Shown: in pieces, positions 23,102-31,545 of the stretch
Position numbering within the stretch: position 1 is the stretch's first letter
Layout of the letters: every line of letters starts with the position of its first letter
Assembly (NCBI GenBank): GCA_963699825.1
Contig: CAVOVI010000010.1
Location: forward strand, 248,001-312,000
Source: SPDF01 sp963699825
GTDB taxonomy: Bacteria > Gemmatimonadota > Gemmatimonadetes > Gemmatimonadales > GWC2-71-9
Reading direction: 5' to 3'
DNA length: 64,000 nucleotides
The notes under the pieces: model-generated
The model's database searches: none
What the model saw: the letters and a program-made list of their open reading frames with translations, nothing else
Told to the model about the DNA's origin: nothing
Translations under genes and position numbers: made by a program

Positions 23102-23161
23102 CGAGGGGAAATCTAGCCCGTTTGGCGGGCCTCCTGCAAGACACGCAAATGCTTGTCAGAA

Positions 23162-23191
23162 TTGACAAAAGGCCCCGTTGACCACTACCAT
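23162..23191 (+). promoter_or_regulatory. Putative trpD promoter
   Basis: TTGACA (23162-23167), an 18-base spacer and TACCAT (23186-23191) lie in the truA/trpD divergent gap, 59 bases before the trpD start. No leader peptide with Trp codons or terminator hairpin was found between here and trpD. Confidence 0.4.
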
Positions 23192-23250
23192 TTTCTTGCG
23201 CTCGTGCGGCCCTGTCGGGGTCGCCGGTTTATCCCCCGATCCCCGCCCAA

Positions 23251-24306
23251 GTGACCCCACCAGCTCCAGCCCTCGCCGAGGCACTCCGGTTTCTGTCGGA
23301 AGGCCGCTCTCTGACCGCTGCGCAGTCCGCGGAGGCGTTCGCCGTGCTTGTCGCCGGCGAGGCCGCCGATGCGGACGCCGCGGCCCTGCTGATGGGCTTG
23401 AAGTCGAAGGGGGAGACTGCGGAGGAGATTGCCGGCGCGGCGTCGGTGCTGCGCCAGGCGATGATACCGCTTGTCGTCCTCGACCGGGACGATCTGGTGG
23501 ATACGTGCGGTACCGGCGGGGGGCTGGTCGGGACCCTCAACATCTCCACGGCATCGGCTCTCCTCGCCGTCGGGGCCGGCGTTCGCATCGCGAAGCATGG
23601 CAACAGAAGCCACACCTCGCGATCCGGGTCGGCCGACGTGCTCGAGGCCCTCGGTGTCCAGGTCGAGCTCTCTCCGGCGGAGGCCCTTCGGGCCCTCGAT
23701 GCCAGCGGGTTCACCTTCATGTTCGCTCCGCACTACCACCCCGCGATGCGCCACGTCGCGGCGGTGCGGCGGAAGCTCGGGGTGGCCACGATGATGAACC
23801 TCCTCGGCCCGTTGGCCAATCCGGCCGGGGTCGACCGCCAGGTGGTGGGCGCGGCCGAGCGCCGGGTCGCACCGCTGATGGCCGAGGCCTTCCTGCGGCT
23901 TGGGACCCGGCATACGCTCGTTGTGCACGCCGAGGTGGGCATGGACGAGATCAGCCCGATGGGGATGACAGAGGTATGGGAAGTGAGAGGGGGCACCGTG
24001 CGTGAGTGGCGGATCGACCCCGCAGAGTTCGGCCTCGACGTGCCGGAACTGGAGTCGCTTGCGGGAGGGGAGCCAGCGGAGAACGCCCGAAGAATCGAAC
24101 GACTGCTCGACGGTGGTGAAGGCGACCTGGCGGCCCGCTCGGCGCTGATACTGAACGCCGGGGCCGCGCTCTATGTGTCCGGGCTGGAGGTGGAGTTTCC
24201 GCGTGCCGTGGAGCGAGCCCGCGCGGCGCTCACGGCAGCGAAGGGCAGGGAGGCACTGATGCGCGTCCGCGCCGCCGCGCCGGGTGGTTCGGCAAACGCA
24301 GCCTAG
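23251..24306 (+). CDS. trpD: Anthranilate phosphoribosyltransferase
   Basis: 351 residues, transferring phosphoribosyl from PRPP to anthranilate. The PRPP-binding DTCGTGGG spans about residues 84-91, followed by NISTASALLAVGAG and KHGNRSHTSRSGSADVLEALG; NLLGPLANPAG and a DE pair (GMDEISP) are the other active-site parts. The start is GTG at 23251 without a strong ribosome site. The stop overlaps the convergent lexA stop by three bases (24303-24306). It is separated from trpC by lexA. Confidence 0.94.
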   Translation: MTPPAPALAEALRFLSEGRSLTAAQSAEAFAVLVAGEAADADAAALLMGLKSKGETAEEIAGAASVLRQAMIPLVVLDRDDLVDTCGTGGGLVGTLNISTASALLAVGAGVRIAKHGNRSHTSRSGSADVLEALGVQVELSPAEALRALDASGFTFMFAPHYHPAMRHVAAVRRKLGVATMMNLLGPLANPAGVDRQVVGAAERRVAPLMAEAFLRLGTRHTLVVHAEVGMDEISPMGMTEVWEVRGGTVREWRIDPAEFGLDVPELESLAGGEPAENARRIERLLDGGEGDLAARSALILNAGAALYVSGLEVEFPRAVERARAALTAAKGREALMRVRAAAPGGSANAA

Positions 24307-24911
24307 TACTTTCGGATTACTCCGACGACGACACCCTGAATGAGCACGTCGCGTTCCTGGAACCGCATCGGCGCCAAGGTCTCGTTGGCAGGTTGCAGGC
24401 GGATCCACCCGCCGGCCTCGCGGTAAAACTTCTTGACCGTGGCCTCGGCGCCGTTGATCAGCGCGATGACCATTTCTCCGTTTTCGGCGGCCTGCTTGCC
24501 GTGCACCACGACATAGTCGCCGTCGATGATGTGGGCCTCGACCATCGAGTCTCCCCGCACCTGCAGGGCGTAGTTCGGGCCGCGGGCCGGGAGCATCTCG
24601 TTGGGGACCGCCAGCGTCTCGCTGTGCATGACGGATTCGATCGGCGTGCCGGCGGCGACCCGTCCGAGGACCGGGATTTCGGAGGCCACCGCCGTCCCCT
24701 TGGGGGGCAGCACCTCGATGGACCGGCTCTCGTTGTAGGAGCGGCGGATGTATCCCTTGCGCTCGAGGTTGGTCAGGTGCTCGTGCACCGTGGCCAGGGA
24801 CTGGAACCCGAAATGTTCCGCAATCTCCTCGAAGCTCGGCGCATAACCGTTGTCGCCGATCTGGGATTGGAGATAGCTGAGGATGTCGCTTTGGCGGCGG
24901 GTGAGCGGCAT
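24303..24911 (-). CDS. lexA: LexA repressor
   Basis: 202 residues, repressor of the SOS regulon. The N-terminal winged helix reads MPLTRRQSDILSYLQSQ and SFEEIAEHFGFQSLATVHEHL. The S24 peptidase domain has the Ala87-Gly88 cleavage site in GRVAAGTP, nucleophile Ser122 in RGDSMVEAHI and Lys160 in ATVKKFY, so RecA-stimulated self-cleavage is expected. GGAGG lies about 6 bases before the ATG. Its upstream region contains GTTCATGTTC between -35 and -10, a possible but unproven operator. Confidence 0.95.
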   Translation of the reverse strand: MPLTRRQSDILSYLQSQIGDNGYAPSFEEIAEHFGFQSLATVHEHLTNLERKGYIRRSYNESRSIEVLPPKGTAVASEIPVLGRVAAGTPIESVMHSETLAVPNEMLPARGPNYALQVRGDSMVEAHIIDGDYVVVHGKQAAENGEMVIALINGAEATVKKFYREAGGWIRLQPANETLAPMRFQERDVLIQGVVVGVIRKY

Positions 24912-24950
24912 GACCGTCCTCCGAACGAGTGACCGAAGAGAGCCCGAATC

Positions 24951-24979
24951 AAGCTACCCGAACATGAACCGAAGGTCAA
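24951..24979 (-). promoter_or_regulatory. Putative lexA promoter
   Basis: On the minus strand TTGACC (24979-24974), a 17-base spacer and TAGCTT (24956-24951) precede the lexA ATG by about 40 bases. The spacer contains GTTCATGTTC, a short direct repeat of GTTC that might serve as autoregulatory operator. The -35 abuts the trpC start on the other strand. Confidence 0.4.
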
Positions 24980-24980
24980 G

Positions 24981-25769
24981 GTGACATCCACACTCGACCG
25001 CATCCTGGACGGAATTCGGGCTGGCCTGCCGGGCCTGGCGGCCCGGCGGGACGAGCTCGAGGAGGCTGCCCGTCGGCGAGCCTCCCCCGCCGACTTCCTG
25101 GGCGCGCTGCGTCGCCCCGAGGTGGCAGTGATCGCCGAGTTGAAGCGGAAGTCTCCCTCGGCGGGGCTCATCGCGCCCAGGCTCGATCCCGCCTCGCGGG
25201 CCCGGACCTATGCGGCGGCCGGCGCGGCGGCGCTGTCGGTGCTCACCGAAGTTGATCACTTCGGAGGGGCGATTTCCGACCTCGAGACGGTCGCCGCTGC
25301 CGTCCCACTGCCGCTTATCCGGAAGGACTTCATTGTCCACGAGCTGCAGATCATCGAGGCGCGGGCCTCGGGTGCCGCCGCGGTGCTCCTGATCGTCCGC
25401 GCCCTGGAGCCGGCCATGCTCACTTCCCTCCTCGGTGCTGCTCGCCGCTGGGGGCTCGAAGCGCTGGTCGAAGCGCACAACCAGCGGGAGGTGGATCTGG
25501 CGCTGGGTGCCGGTGCCACCATCATCGGGATCAACAGCCGGGACCTCGGAGATTTCTCCATCAATGCCGCCTCGGCGTGGGCCCTGCTGAACCGGCTTCC
25601 CCCGGAAGTGCTCGCGGTTGCGGAGAGCGGCATGAAGGACGTCGCCGCGGTTCGGGCGGCGGCGGAGGCAGGCGCCGACGCCGTTCTGGTCGGCTCGGCG
25701 CTGTCAGCCGCAGCCGACCCAGGTCCCCTCTTGGCGGGCATGGCTGGGGTCCCTCGCCGTGGCCGTTGA
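24981..25769 (+). CDS. trpC: Indole-3-glycerol phosphate synthase
   Basis: 262 residues, TIM-barrel enzyme cyclising CdRP to indole-3-glycerol phosphate. Motifs VIAELKRKSPSAG with catalytic Glu53 and Lys55, LIRKDFIVHELQI with Lys, IGINSRDLGDF and VAESGMKD match the family. The start is GTG at 24981, divergent from lexA; the upstream 69 bases give it little room for its own promoter. The 3' end overlaps trpF by 11 bases. Confidence 0.95.
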   Translation: MTSTLDRILDGIRAGLPGLAARRDELEEAARRRASPADFLGALRRPEVAVIAELKRKSPSAGLIAPRLDPASRARTYAAAGAAALSVLTEVDHFGGAISDLETVAAAVPLPLIRKDFIVHELQIIEARASGAAAVLLIVRALEPAMLTSLLGAARRWGLEALVEAHNQREVDLALGAGATIIGINSRDLGDFSINAASAWALLNRLPPEVLAVAESGMKDVAAVRAAAEAGADAVLVGSALSAAADPGPLLAGMAGVPRRGR

Positions 25770-26403
25770 GGCGAAGATTTGCGGGCTCACCCGCCCGGGC
25801 GACGCGGCGGTGGCCGTGGAGGCGGGTGCGTCTTACCTTGGAGTGGTGTTCGCGAGTGGTCCGCGGACAATCACGGTGCCGATGGCGTCGGAAATCGTCG
25901 CGGCGGCGTCCGGAACCCCGGTATTCGGGGTGTTTGGGCCTCAATCCGCCGAGGAGATCCTGCGCTGTCGCGATGACGGCGGATTGGCGGGAGCACAGTT
26001 GCACGGTGAGTTCGATCCGGCGCTGGCGGCGAGGCTCCGTGGGGAGGGGATGATGGTCTGGGCCGTCGCGCACCTCACCTCCCTTGCCGACTGTGCGCGG
26101 CTCGCGGGCTTTGCGTCGGGCACCGACGCGGTCCTGGTCGAGCCGCGAGTTCCCGGGCAGACGGGTGGCGCGGGTGTGCCGCTTGGGCTCGACCTCGCCC
26201 GCCAGGCCCGCGAGGCGCTGGCCGGGCGGCGGATGGTGCTGGCGGGTGGATTGCGGCCCGACTCGGTTGCTGCCGCCGTTGCCGCAGTGACCCCGGATGT
26301 GGTTGATGTGAGCAGCGGCGTCGAGGTGACCACTGGACGCAAGGACCCGACGTTGATTCGGCTCTTCCTGGAGGCGGTGCGTGACGACCAGCCTTTCCCC
26401 TGA
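25759..26403 (+). CDS. trpF: Phosphoribosylanthranilate isomerase
   Basis: 214 residues, Amadori isomerase of the tryptophan pathway. It opens EAKICGLTRPGDA with the catalytic Cys, has YLGVVFASGPRT, and ends with LAGGLRPDSVAAA and DVSSGVEVTTGRKDP, the phosphate-binding loops. The GTG start at 25759 overlaps trpC; the end overlaps trpB by 23 bases. Confidence 0.95.
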   Translation: MAVEAKICGLTRPGDAAVAVEAGASYLGVVFASGPRTITVPMASEIVAAASGTPVFGVFGPQSAEEILRCRDDGGLAGAQLHGEFDPALAARLRGEGMMVWAVAHLTSLADCARLAGFASGTDAVLVEPRVPGQTGGAGVPLGLDLARQAREALAGRRMVLAGGLRPDSVAAAVAAVTPDVVDVSSGVEVTTGRKDPTLIRLFLEAVRDDQPFP

Positions 26404-27583
26404 ACGCGCGATCGATGGACGATTCGGCCCCTACGGGGGCCGGTACGTGCCGGAGACCTTGCTGGCCGCACTCGAGGAACTCGCCGCGCTCTACGATGGC
26501 GTCCGCGCGGAGCGTGCGTTCTGGGATGAGCTCGACGGCATTCTCCGCGATTACGTCGGCCGGCCGACCCCGCTGAGCGAGGCACCGCGACTCAGCGCCG
26601 AAATCGGGGGCCGTCTGCTCCTGAAGCGGGAAGACCTCAACCACACCGGCGCGCACAAGATCAACAACACGGTGGGCCAGGCGCTCCTGGCCATGCGGAT
26701 GGGGAAGCGACGGATCATCGCCGAGACGGGTGCGGGGCAGCACGGCGTCGCGACCGCGACGATCTGTGCGCGACTCGGGATGGAATGCGTGGTGTACATG
26801 GGCGCCGAAGATGTCGCCCGGCAGGCGCTCAACGTCTATCGGATGCGGCTGCTCGGGGCCACGGTGGTGCCCGTGGAGTCTGGCACCCGGACGCTCAAGG
26901 ACGCGACGAACGAGGCCCTCCGGGACTGGGTGGCCAACGTCCCGACCACCCACTACATCATCGGCTCCGTCGTCGGCCCCGACCCCTACCCCCGCATGGT
27001 GCGCGACTTCCAGTCCGTCATCGGGCGCGAAGCGAGGCGACAGGTGCTGGAACGGACCGGCCGGCTCCCCCGCACGGTCGTGGCCTGTGTCGGCGGCGGT
27101 TCGAATGCGATCGGGATCTTCACCGCGTTCCTCGACGACAGCGACGTGGAACTGGTCGGCGTGGAAGCGGCCGGGGAAGGGCTGGCCAGCGGCCGGCACA
27201 GTGCGACGCTGCAGTCGGGAAGCCCGGGGGTGCTGCATGGTACGCTGAGCTACCTGTTGCAGGACGCCGATGGACAGGTCGCACCGGCCCACTCGGTGAG
27301 CGCGGGACTCGACTACCCGGGGGTCGGCCCGGAGCACGCGTGGCTTCGTGACTCGGACCGGGTCCAGTACTACGCGGTCGATGATGCCGCGGCCCTCGAT
27401 GGCTTCGCGCGCCTCGCGCGCCTCGAGGGGATCATCCCCGCTCTGGAGACGGCCCACGCCGTGGCCTGGTTGTCCGCGGAGCGTGGGCGGTGGGAGCCGG
27501 ACGCCCCTGTACTGCTCTGCCTGAGCGGACGAGGGGACAAGGATGTCGAACATGTCGCGAGACTGACGGGAGAGGCCCATTGA
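26381..27583 (+). CDS. trpB: Tryptophan synthase beta chain
   Basis: 400 residues, PLP enzyme condensing indole and serine. The cofactor lysine is Lys93 in HTGAHKINNTVGQ; ETGAGQHGVATAT, VGGGSNAIGIF (phosphate loop) and CLSGRGDKDVEH match TrpB1. GTG start at 26381. It forms the alpha2beta2 complex with TrpA, which here is encoded 3.2 kb downstream after two unrelated genes rather than directly adjacent. Confidence 0.96.
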   Translation: MTTSLSPERAIDGRFGPYGGRYVPETLLAALEELAALYDGVRAERAFWDELDGILRDYVGRPTPLSEAPRLSAEIGGRLLLKREDLNHTGAHKINNTVGQALLAMRMGKRRIIAETGAGQHGVATATICARLGMECVVYMGAEDVARQALNVYRMRLLGATVVPVESGTRTLKDATNEALRDWVANVPTTHYIIGSVVGPDPYPRMVRDFQSVIGREARRQVLERTGRLPRTVVACVGGGSNAIGIFTAFLDDSDVELVGVEAAGEGLASGRHSATLQSGSPGVLHGTLSYLLQDADGQVAPAHSVSAGLDYPGVGPEHAWLRDSDRVQYYAVDDAAALDGFARLARLEGIIPALETAHAVAWLSAERGRWEPDAPVLLCLSGRGDKDVEHVARLTGEAH

Positions 27584-29307
27584 CCGAGCCGGGCACGGAG
27601 TTCGAGCAGATCCTACCCGCGGAGCAGGTGGAGGAACTCCTGCAGACGCTGGTCAAGGCGTCGCGGGCATTTCAGATGTACCTGCCAAATAATCCCATGT
27701 ACCATCGCGCGGCCAGGAACCTCGAGACCGCCTGCGACCCCGTCTGGGCCGCGATCGACGAGCTCGTCCTCATCGTGCAGGAGACGGACTTCGTCTGGGA
27801 AGGGACGGTGGTGTACCACCAGCTCAGCAAGGCTGACAGCCTGGCCTGGACGCTCTACAAGGACGGGCTGCGGGTGCTGACGCTGCGCAAGGGTGTCGAA
27901 CTCGAGGAACTCCCCCGGCTCCTCCGCGTGGTGAACAAGGTGCGGGGCTTGTCGCCGGACGCGACCGAAGACCTCTTCACCTTGCTGTGGACCGAGGAAT
28001 TCCAGTTCGTGGACGTGCGGTTCGCGGAATTTGTCCAGGACTTCGGCACCGGCGAGCTCGTCCCTGGCGCGGAACACGCCACAGACGCGAGCTACGCCGA
28101 GGAGGTGCAGCGCGACCTTGCGGGGACCGAGGAGGCGGCGACCGGCGAGCCAGGCACCGCGACGGACACTGTCGAGCGGCCCAAGGGAGTCGTCGACCTC
28201 GATGAGTTCGACTCGACTCTCTACTTCCTGGATGCCGCGGAAATCGACATGCTCACGGCGGAACTAGACCTTGAATACTCCCGCGACCTGCGTGAAGCAT
28301 CGCTGGCCGCGCTGTACGATCTCTTCGAGACGCAGGCCGAATCGGAGATTCGCGAGGAGATTCTCGGCGTGCTGGAGACCCTCTTCCCCAGCATGTTGAA
28401 CGCGGGCGAGTTCCGCGCCAGCGCGGCCGTCTTGCGGGAGACCCGGGTCCTGGCGGAGCGTTCGCCGGAACTGGTCGCGGAACACAAGGAACGGCTGACC
28501 AAGTTCATCGATCAGCTCAGCGAACCCGCCATCGTCAATCAGTTGATGCAGGCGCTCGACGAGGGCACCGGCCGGCCGAGCGACGCGGACATCGCCGAGC
28601 TGCTGCGCGAGCTGCGGCCAGGCGCGCTCGCCACCCTGGTGGAATGGACGCCCCGCCTTACCTCGACGCCGGTGCGCGCCCTCGTGGACGAAGCCGTGCA
28701 GCAGCTCGCCTCGTCGCACCAGGGGGAGCTGCTCCGGCTGCTGCGGTCCGGCGACCCCGAGGCGCTTCCCGGCGCCATCGAACTGGCTGGCCGCCTCCAG
28801 CTCGAGGGCGCCGTCGCCGGCCTGGGTGACGTGATGCAGAGTCCCGACGAGGGCCTGCGACAAGCGGCCACCGAGGCACTGGTACAGATCGGGTCGCCGG
28901 GGGCGCTCGTCATTCTCGAGCGCGCCATCGGCGATGACGACCGGACCGTGCGCATTGCCGCACTGAAGGCGCTCAGCGCCCGCGGCTACAAGGGGGCACT
29001 CCGCCGCGTCGAGGAGGTCGTGAACGGCAAGGGGCGCAAGGATCTCGACTTCAATGAACGGCGCGCCTTCTTCGAGGCGTACGGCGCCATCGCCGGGGCC
29101 GGCGGACTCGCCACGCTCCGCGACCTGATCGTCCGCCGCGGCTTCTTCCGCCGGAAGCGGAGTGCTGATGTCCGGATGTGCGCCGCACTCGGACTGGGGA
29201 GGATCGGCACGCCCGAGGCGAGGGCGGTGCTCGAGTCGGTCGCGGAGGACAAGGACCGCCAGGTCCGCAATGCCGTCACCGCGGCGCTTCGGGGGGTGGC
29301 CGAATGA
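27580..29307 (+). CDS. HEAT-repeat domain protein
   Basis: 575 residues from a TTG at 27580 that overlaps the trpB stop (TTGA). The N-terminal 200 residues resemble nothing I can name and include FQMYLPNNPMYHRAARNLE. The C-terminal part, from about residue 370, is built of helical HEAT-like repeats, for example AATEALVQIGSPGALVILERA, IAALKALSARGYKGALRRVEE and AALGLGRIGTPEARAVLESVA-type units. No signal peptide or membrane segment. The stop overlaps the HD-GYP start (ATGA), which suggests a functional pair. Probably a scaffold or regulator; function unknown. Confidence 0.75.
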   Translation: MTEPGTEFEQILPAEQVEELLQTLVKASRAFQMYLPNNPMYHRAARNLETACDPVWAAIDELVLIVQETDFVWEGTVVYHQLSKADSLAWTLYKDGLRVLTLRKGVELEELPRLLRVVNKVRGLSPDATEDLFTLLWTEEFQFVDVRFAEFVQDFGTGELVPGAEHATDASYAEEVQRDLAGTEEAATGEPGTATDTVERPKGVVDLDEFDSTLYFLDAAEIDMLTAELDLEYSRDLREASLAALYDLFETQAESEIREEILGVLETLFPSMLNAGEFRASAAVLRETRVLAERSPELVAEHKERLTKFIDQLSEPAIVNQLMQALDEGTGRPSDADIAELLRELRPGALATLVEWTPRLTSTPVRALVDEAVQQLASSHQGELLRLLRSGDPEALPGAIELAGRLQLEGAVAGLGDVMQSPDEGLRQAATEALVQIGSPGALVILERAIGDDDRTVRIAALKALSARGYKGALRRVEEVVNGKGRKDLDFNERRAFFEAYGAIAGAGGLATLRDLIVRRGFFRRKRSADVRMCAALGLGRIGTPEARAVLESVAEDKDRQVRNAVTAALRGVAE

Positions 29308-30746
29308 ACCACGACCCACAGTCGGCTGAGCACAACCTCCGTCACGACGGTCGCAGCCTGCTCCTCTCGTTCTACGCGGCCCTGCGGAGCCTCAAGCTGT
29401 ACCCGCTCGAGAACACGACGGTCCAGAAGGCGCTCGACGATCTCCTCGCGGCCGGGGAACAGCTCCTCGCCGAGGAGGAGGAGGTCGAGATCCGCGTGTC
29501 GGGCGACTTCCTCTTCGTCAACGACACCAGGCTCCGGCTCGAGCTCGACAACTACGCCTCGTTCAGCCAGGTGCTGGGACTCCTCCGGACCTTCGAGGTC
29601 GGGACGCTGCGCATTCTGCGGGGTGTCGAGCGCCGGGAGTGGCAGGCGCTGCTCAGTGTCTTTCTCAGCCTCGGCACCCGCGATGTGGCGGGGAGCCGGT
29701 TCGAGGAATTGCAGGCCCGCCTCCAGCGAGCCACCCTGCAGCACATCCAGCTCGAGCCGCTCACCGCGGTCGAGGAACCGGAAGACTCGGCCGAGGCACG
29801 CGAGGTGGCCAAGCGGACCTACGCGCAGGGCGTGGCCGTCACCAAGGACGTGGTCAACAGCGTGCGCATGGGGCGCACCGCCAACCTCAAGAAGGTGAAG
29901 CGTGCGGTGCAGCTCGTGGTGGACCAGGTGCTCAACAACGAGACCTCCATCGTCGGGCTCACCACCATTCGCGATTACGACGAGTACACCTTCACGCACT
30001 CAGTGAACGTCTGCATCTTCTCCGTGGCGCTCGGCAAGAAACTGGGCCTCGGCAAGTTGCAGCTGTACGACCTGGGGCTCGCCGCCCTGCTGCACGACAT
30101 CGGCAAGGCGAGGATCTCGCTCGATATCCTCAACAAGACCAGCGGCCTCGACGAGGACGAGTGGCGCGTCATGACGCGTCATCCCTGGTTCGGGACGCTG
30201 ACGCTCTTCAGTTCGCGACGCTACGAGGAGACCCCGTACCGGGCCATCCTCGTGGCGCACGAGCACCACATGCGGACCAACCTGACCGGGTATCCGACGC
30301 CGATCCGCCCGCGGAAGCTCGGGCTCTACTCACGCCTCGTGGCCGTCGCCGACGGATTCGACGCCGCGACGACCCGCCGCAGTTACCAGACGGTCCCGAT
30401 CCAGCCCGACGTCGTGCTGAAGGAGATGTGGGAGAACCCGAATCGCGGCTACGATCGGATTCTCGTGAAGGCCCTGATCAACCTGATCGGGATCTATCCG
30501 ATCGGCACCTGCGTCATCCTCGACACCCTCGAGGTGGCCATCGTGGCCGGGGCGAACCCCGACCCGACGATGCTCAACCGGCCGGTGGTGCGGATCGCGA
30601 TCGACGTCAACGGCGCGGTGCTTCCCCCCCCGGGAGTCGTGGCAGATCTGGCCGACGGGAATGGGCAGGGCGGGTACGCCCGTTCGATCGTGAAGGTGAC
30701 CGACCCAAGCCGATACGGCCTGGTGGTGGGAGACTACTTTGTCTGA
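29304..30746 (+). CDS. HD-GYP domain protein (putative c-di-GMP phosphodiesterase)
   Basis: 480 residues. The N-terminal region shares the style of the neighbouring HEAT protein (LYPLENTTVQKALDDLLAAGEQL compares with its MYLPNNPMYHRAARNLE region). The C-terminal HD-GYP domain has FTHSVNVCIF, ALLHDIGKARI with the HD pair, VAHEHHMRTNLTGYP containing the GYP-like signature, and VAVADGFDA. Metal-binding residues appear intact, so c-di-GMP hydrolysis is plausible. ATG at 29304 overlaps the HEAT gene; the end overlaps trpA by 8 bases. Its presence within a trp gene string is unusual. Confidence 0.85.
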   Translation: MNHDPQSAEHNLRHDGRSLLLSFYAALRSLKLYPLENTTVQKALDDLLAAGEQLLAEEEEVEIRVSGDFLFVNDTRLRLELDNYASFSQVLGLLRTFEVGTLRILRGVERREWQALLSVFLSLGTRDVAGSRFEELQARLQRATLQHIQLEPLTAVEEPEDSAEAREVAKRTYAQGVAVTKDVVNSVRMGRTANLKKVKRAVQLVVDQVLNNETSIVGLTTIRDYDEYTFTHSVNVCIFSVALGKKLGLGKLQLYDLGLAALLHDIGKARISLDILNKTSGLDEDEWRVMTRHPWFGTLTLFSSRRYEETPYRAILVAHEHHMRTNLTGYPTPIRPRKLGLYSRLVAVADGFDAATTRRSYQTVPIQPDVVLKEMWENPNRGYDRILVKALINLIGIYPIGTCVILDTLEVAIVAGANPDPTMLNRPVVRIAIDVNGAVLPPPGVVADLADGNGQGGYARSIVKVTDPSRYGLVVGDYFV

Positions 30747-31545
30747 CCCTGCTGTTGCTGCACCCTGGGGCGCGCTCCGGCGCCCCGGTCAGGCGGCCTT
30801 CATCACCTATCTCACCGCAGGCTATCCCGACCGGGCGACGAGCCTCACCGCGCTGCGGGCCGCCGCCAGGTTCGCCGACATTCTCGAGATCGGGGTGCCG
30901 TTCAGCGACCCGGTGGCGGACGGTCCCGTCATTCAGCGGGCGTCGTTCGACGCCCTCGCGCAGGGCATGACGCTTCGCGGGACGCTTGACCTCATCGCCG
31001 AGGCGAATCTCGACCGGCCGGTGGTGCTCTTCTCCTACCTGAACCCGCTGCTCCGCTACGGCTTCGACCGGGTGCTCTCCGACGCCGCCGAGGCGGGTGT
31101 CGCGGGGCTGCTGGTCACCGATCTGCCCGCCGGCGCCGACGCGGCACTCGAGGGCGCCGTCCGGAGCAGCGATCTCGACCTGATTCCGTTGGTCGCACCG
31201 ACAACACCCTCGCGTCGGGTCGCGGAGATCGATGCGTCGGCGGCGGCCTTCCTCTATCTCATCGGGCGCCTCGGCGTGACAGGGGCTGGCACGCCGCCCG
31301 GCGCCGGGCTGGAGGAGATGGTGGACCGGGTGCGCGGCCAGGCGCGCCTGCCACTTGCGGTCGGCTTCGGGATTGCCAGCCCCACACAGGTACACGCCGT
31401 GGCGAACGTGGCCGATGGGGTCGTCGTGGGCAGCGCGCTCGTGGAGGCGCTCGGGCGTGGTGGCGTCGTCGCCCTCGAGGCGCTCCTGGCCGACCTCGGT
31501 CCCGCCTGCGTTCGGACCGTCACCGCCGGTGTCCCCGTTGTTTGA
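30739..31545 (+). CDS. trpA: Tryptophan synthase alpha chain
   Basis: 268 residues, cleaving indole-3-glycerol phosphate to indole. FITYLTAGYPD, ILEIGVPFSDPVADG with catalytic Glu50 and Asp61, LVTDLPAGAD and LAVGFGIASPTQV and GVVVGSALV match TrpA. The start is TTG at 30739, overlapping the HD-GYP gene. The end overlaps the following chemoreceptor-like gene by 17 bases. Confidence 0.95.
   Translation: MSDPAVAAPWGALRRPGQAAFITYLTAGYPDRATSLTALRAAARFADILEIGVPFSDPVADGPVIQRASFDALAQGMTLRGTLDLIAEANLDRPVVLFSYLNPLLRYGFDRVLSDAAEAGVAGLLVTDLPAGADAALEGAVRSSDLDLIPLVAPTTPSRRVAEIDASAAAFLYLIGRLGVTGAGTPPGAGLEEMVDRVRGQARLPLAVGFGIASPTQVHAVANVADGVVVGSALVEALGRGGVVALEALLADLGPACVRTVTAGVPVV

Noticed and set aside
28700..29300. 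Repeated segments that could suggest a tandem DNA repeat
   Set aside because: They are degenerate HEAT protein repeats, not nucleotide repeats.
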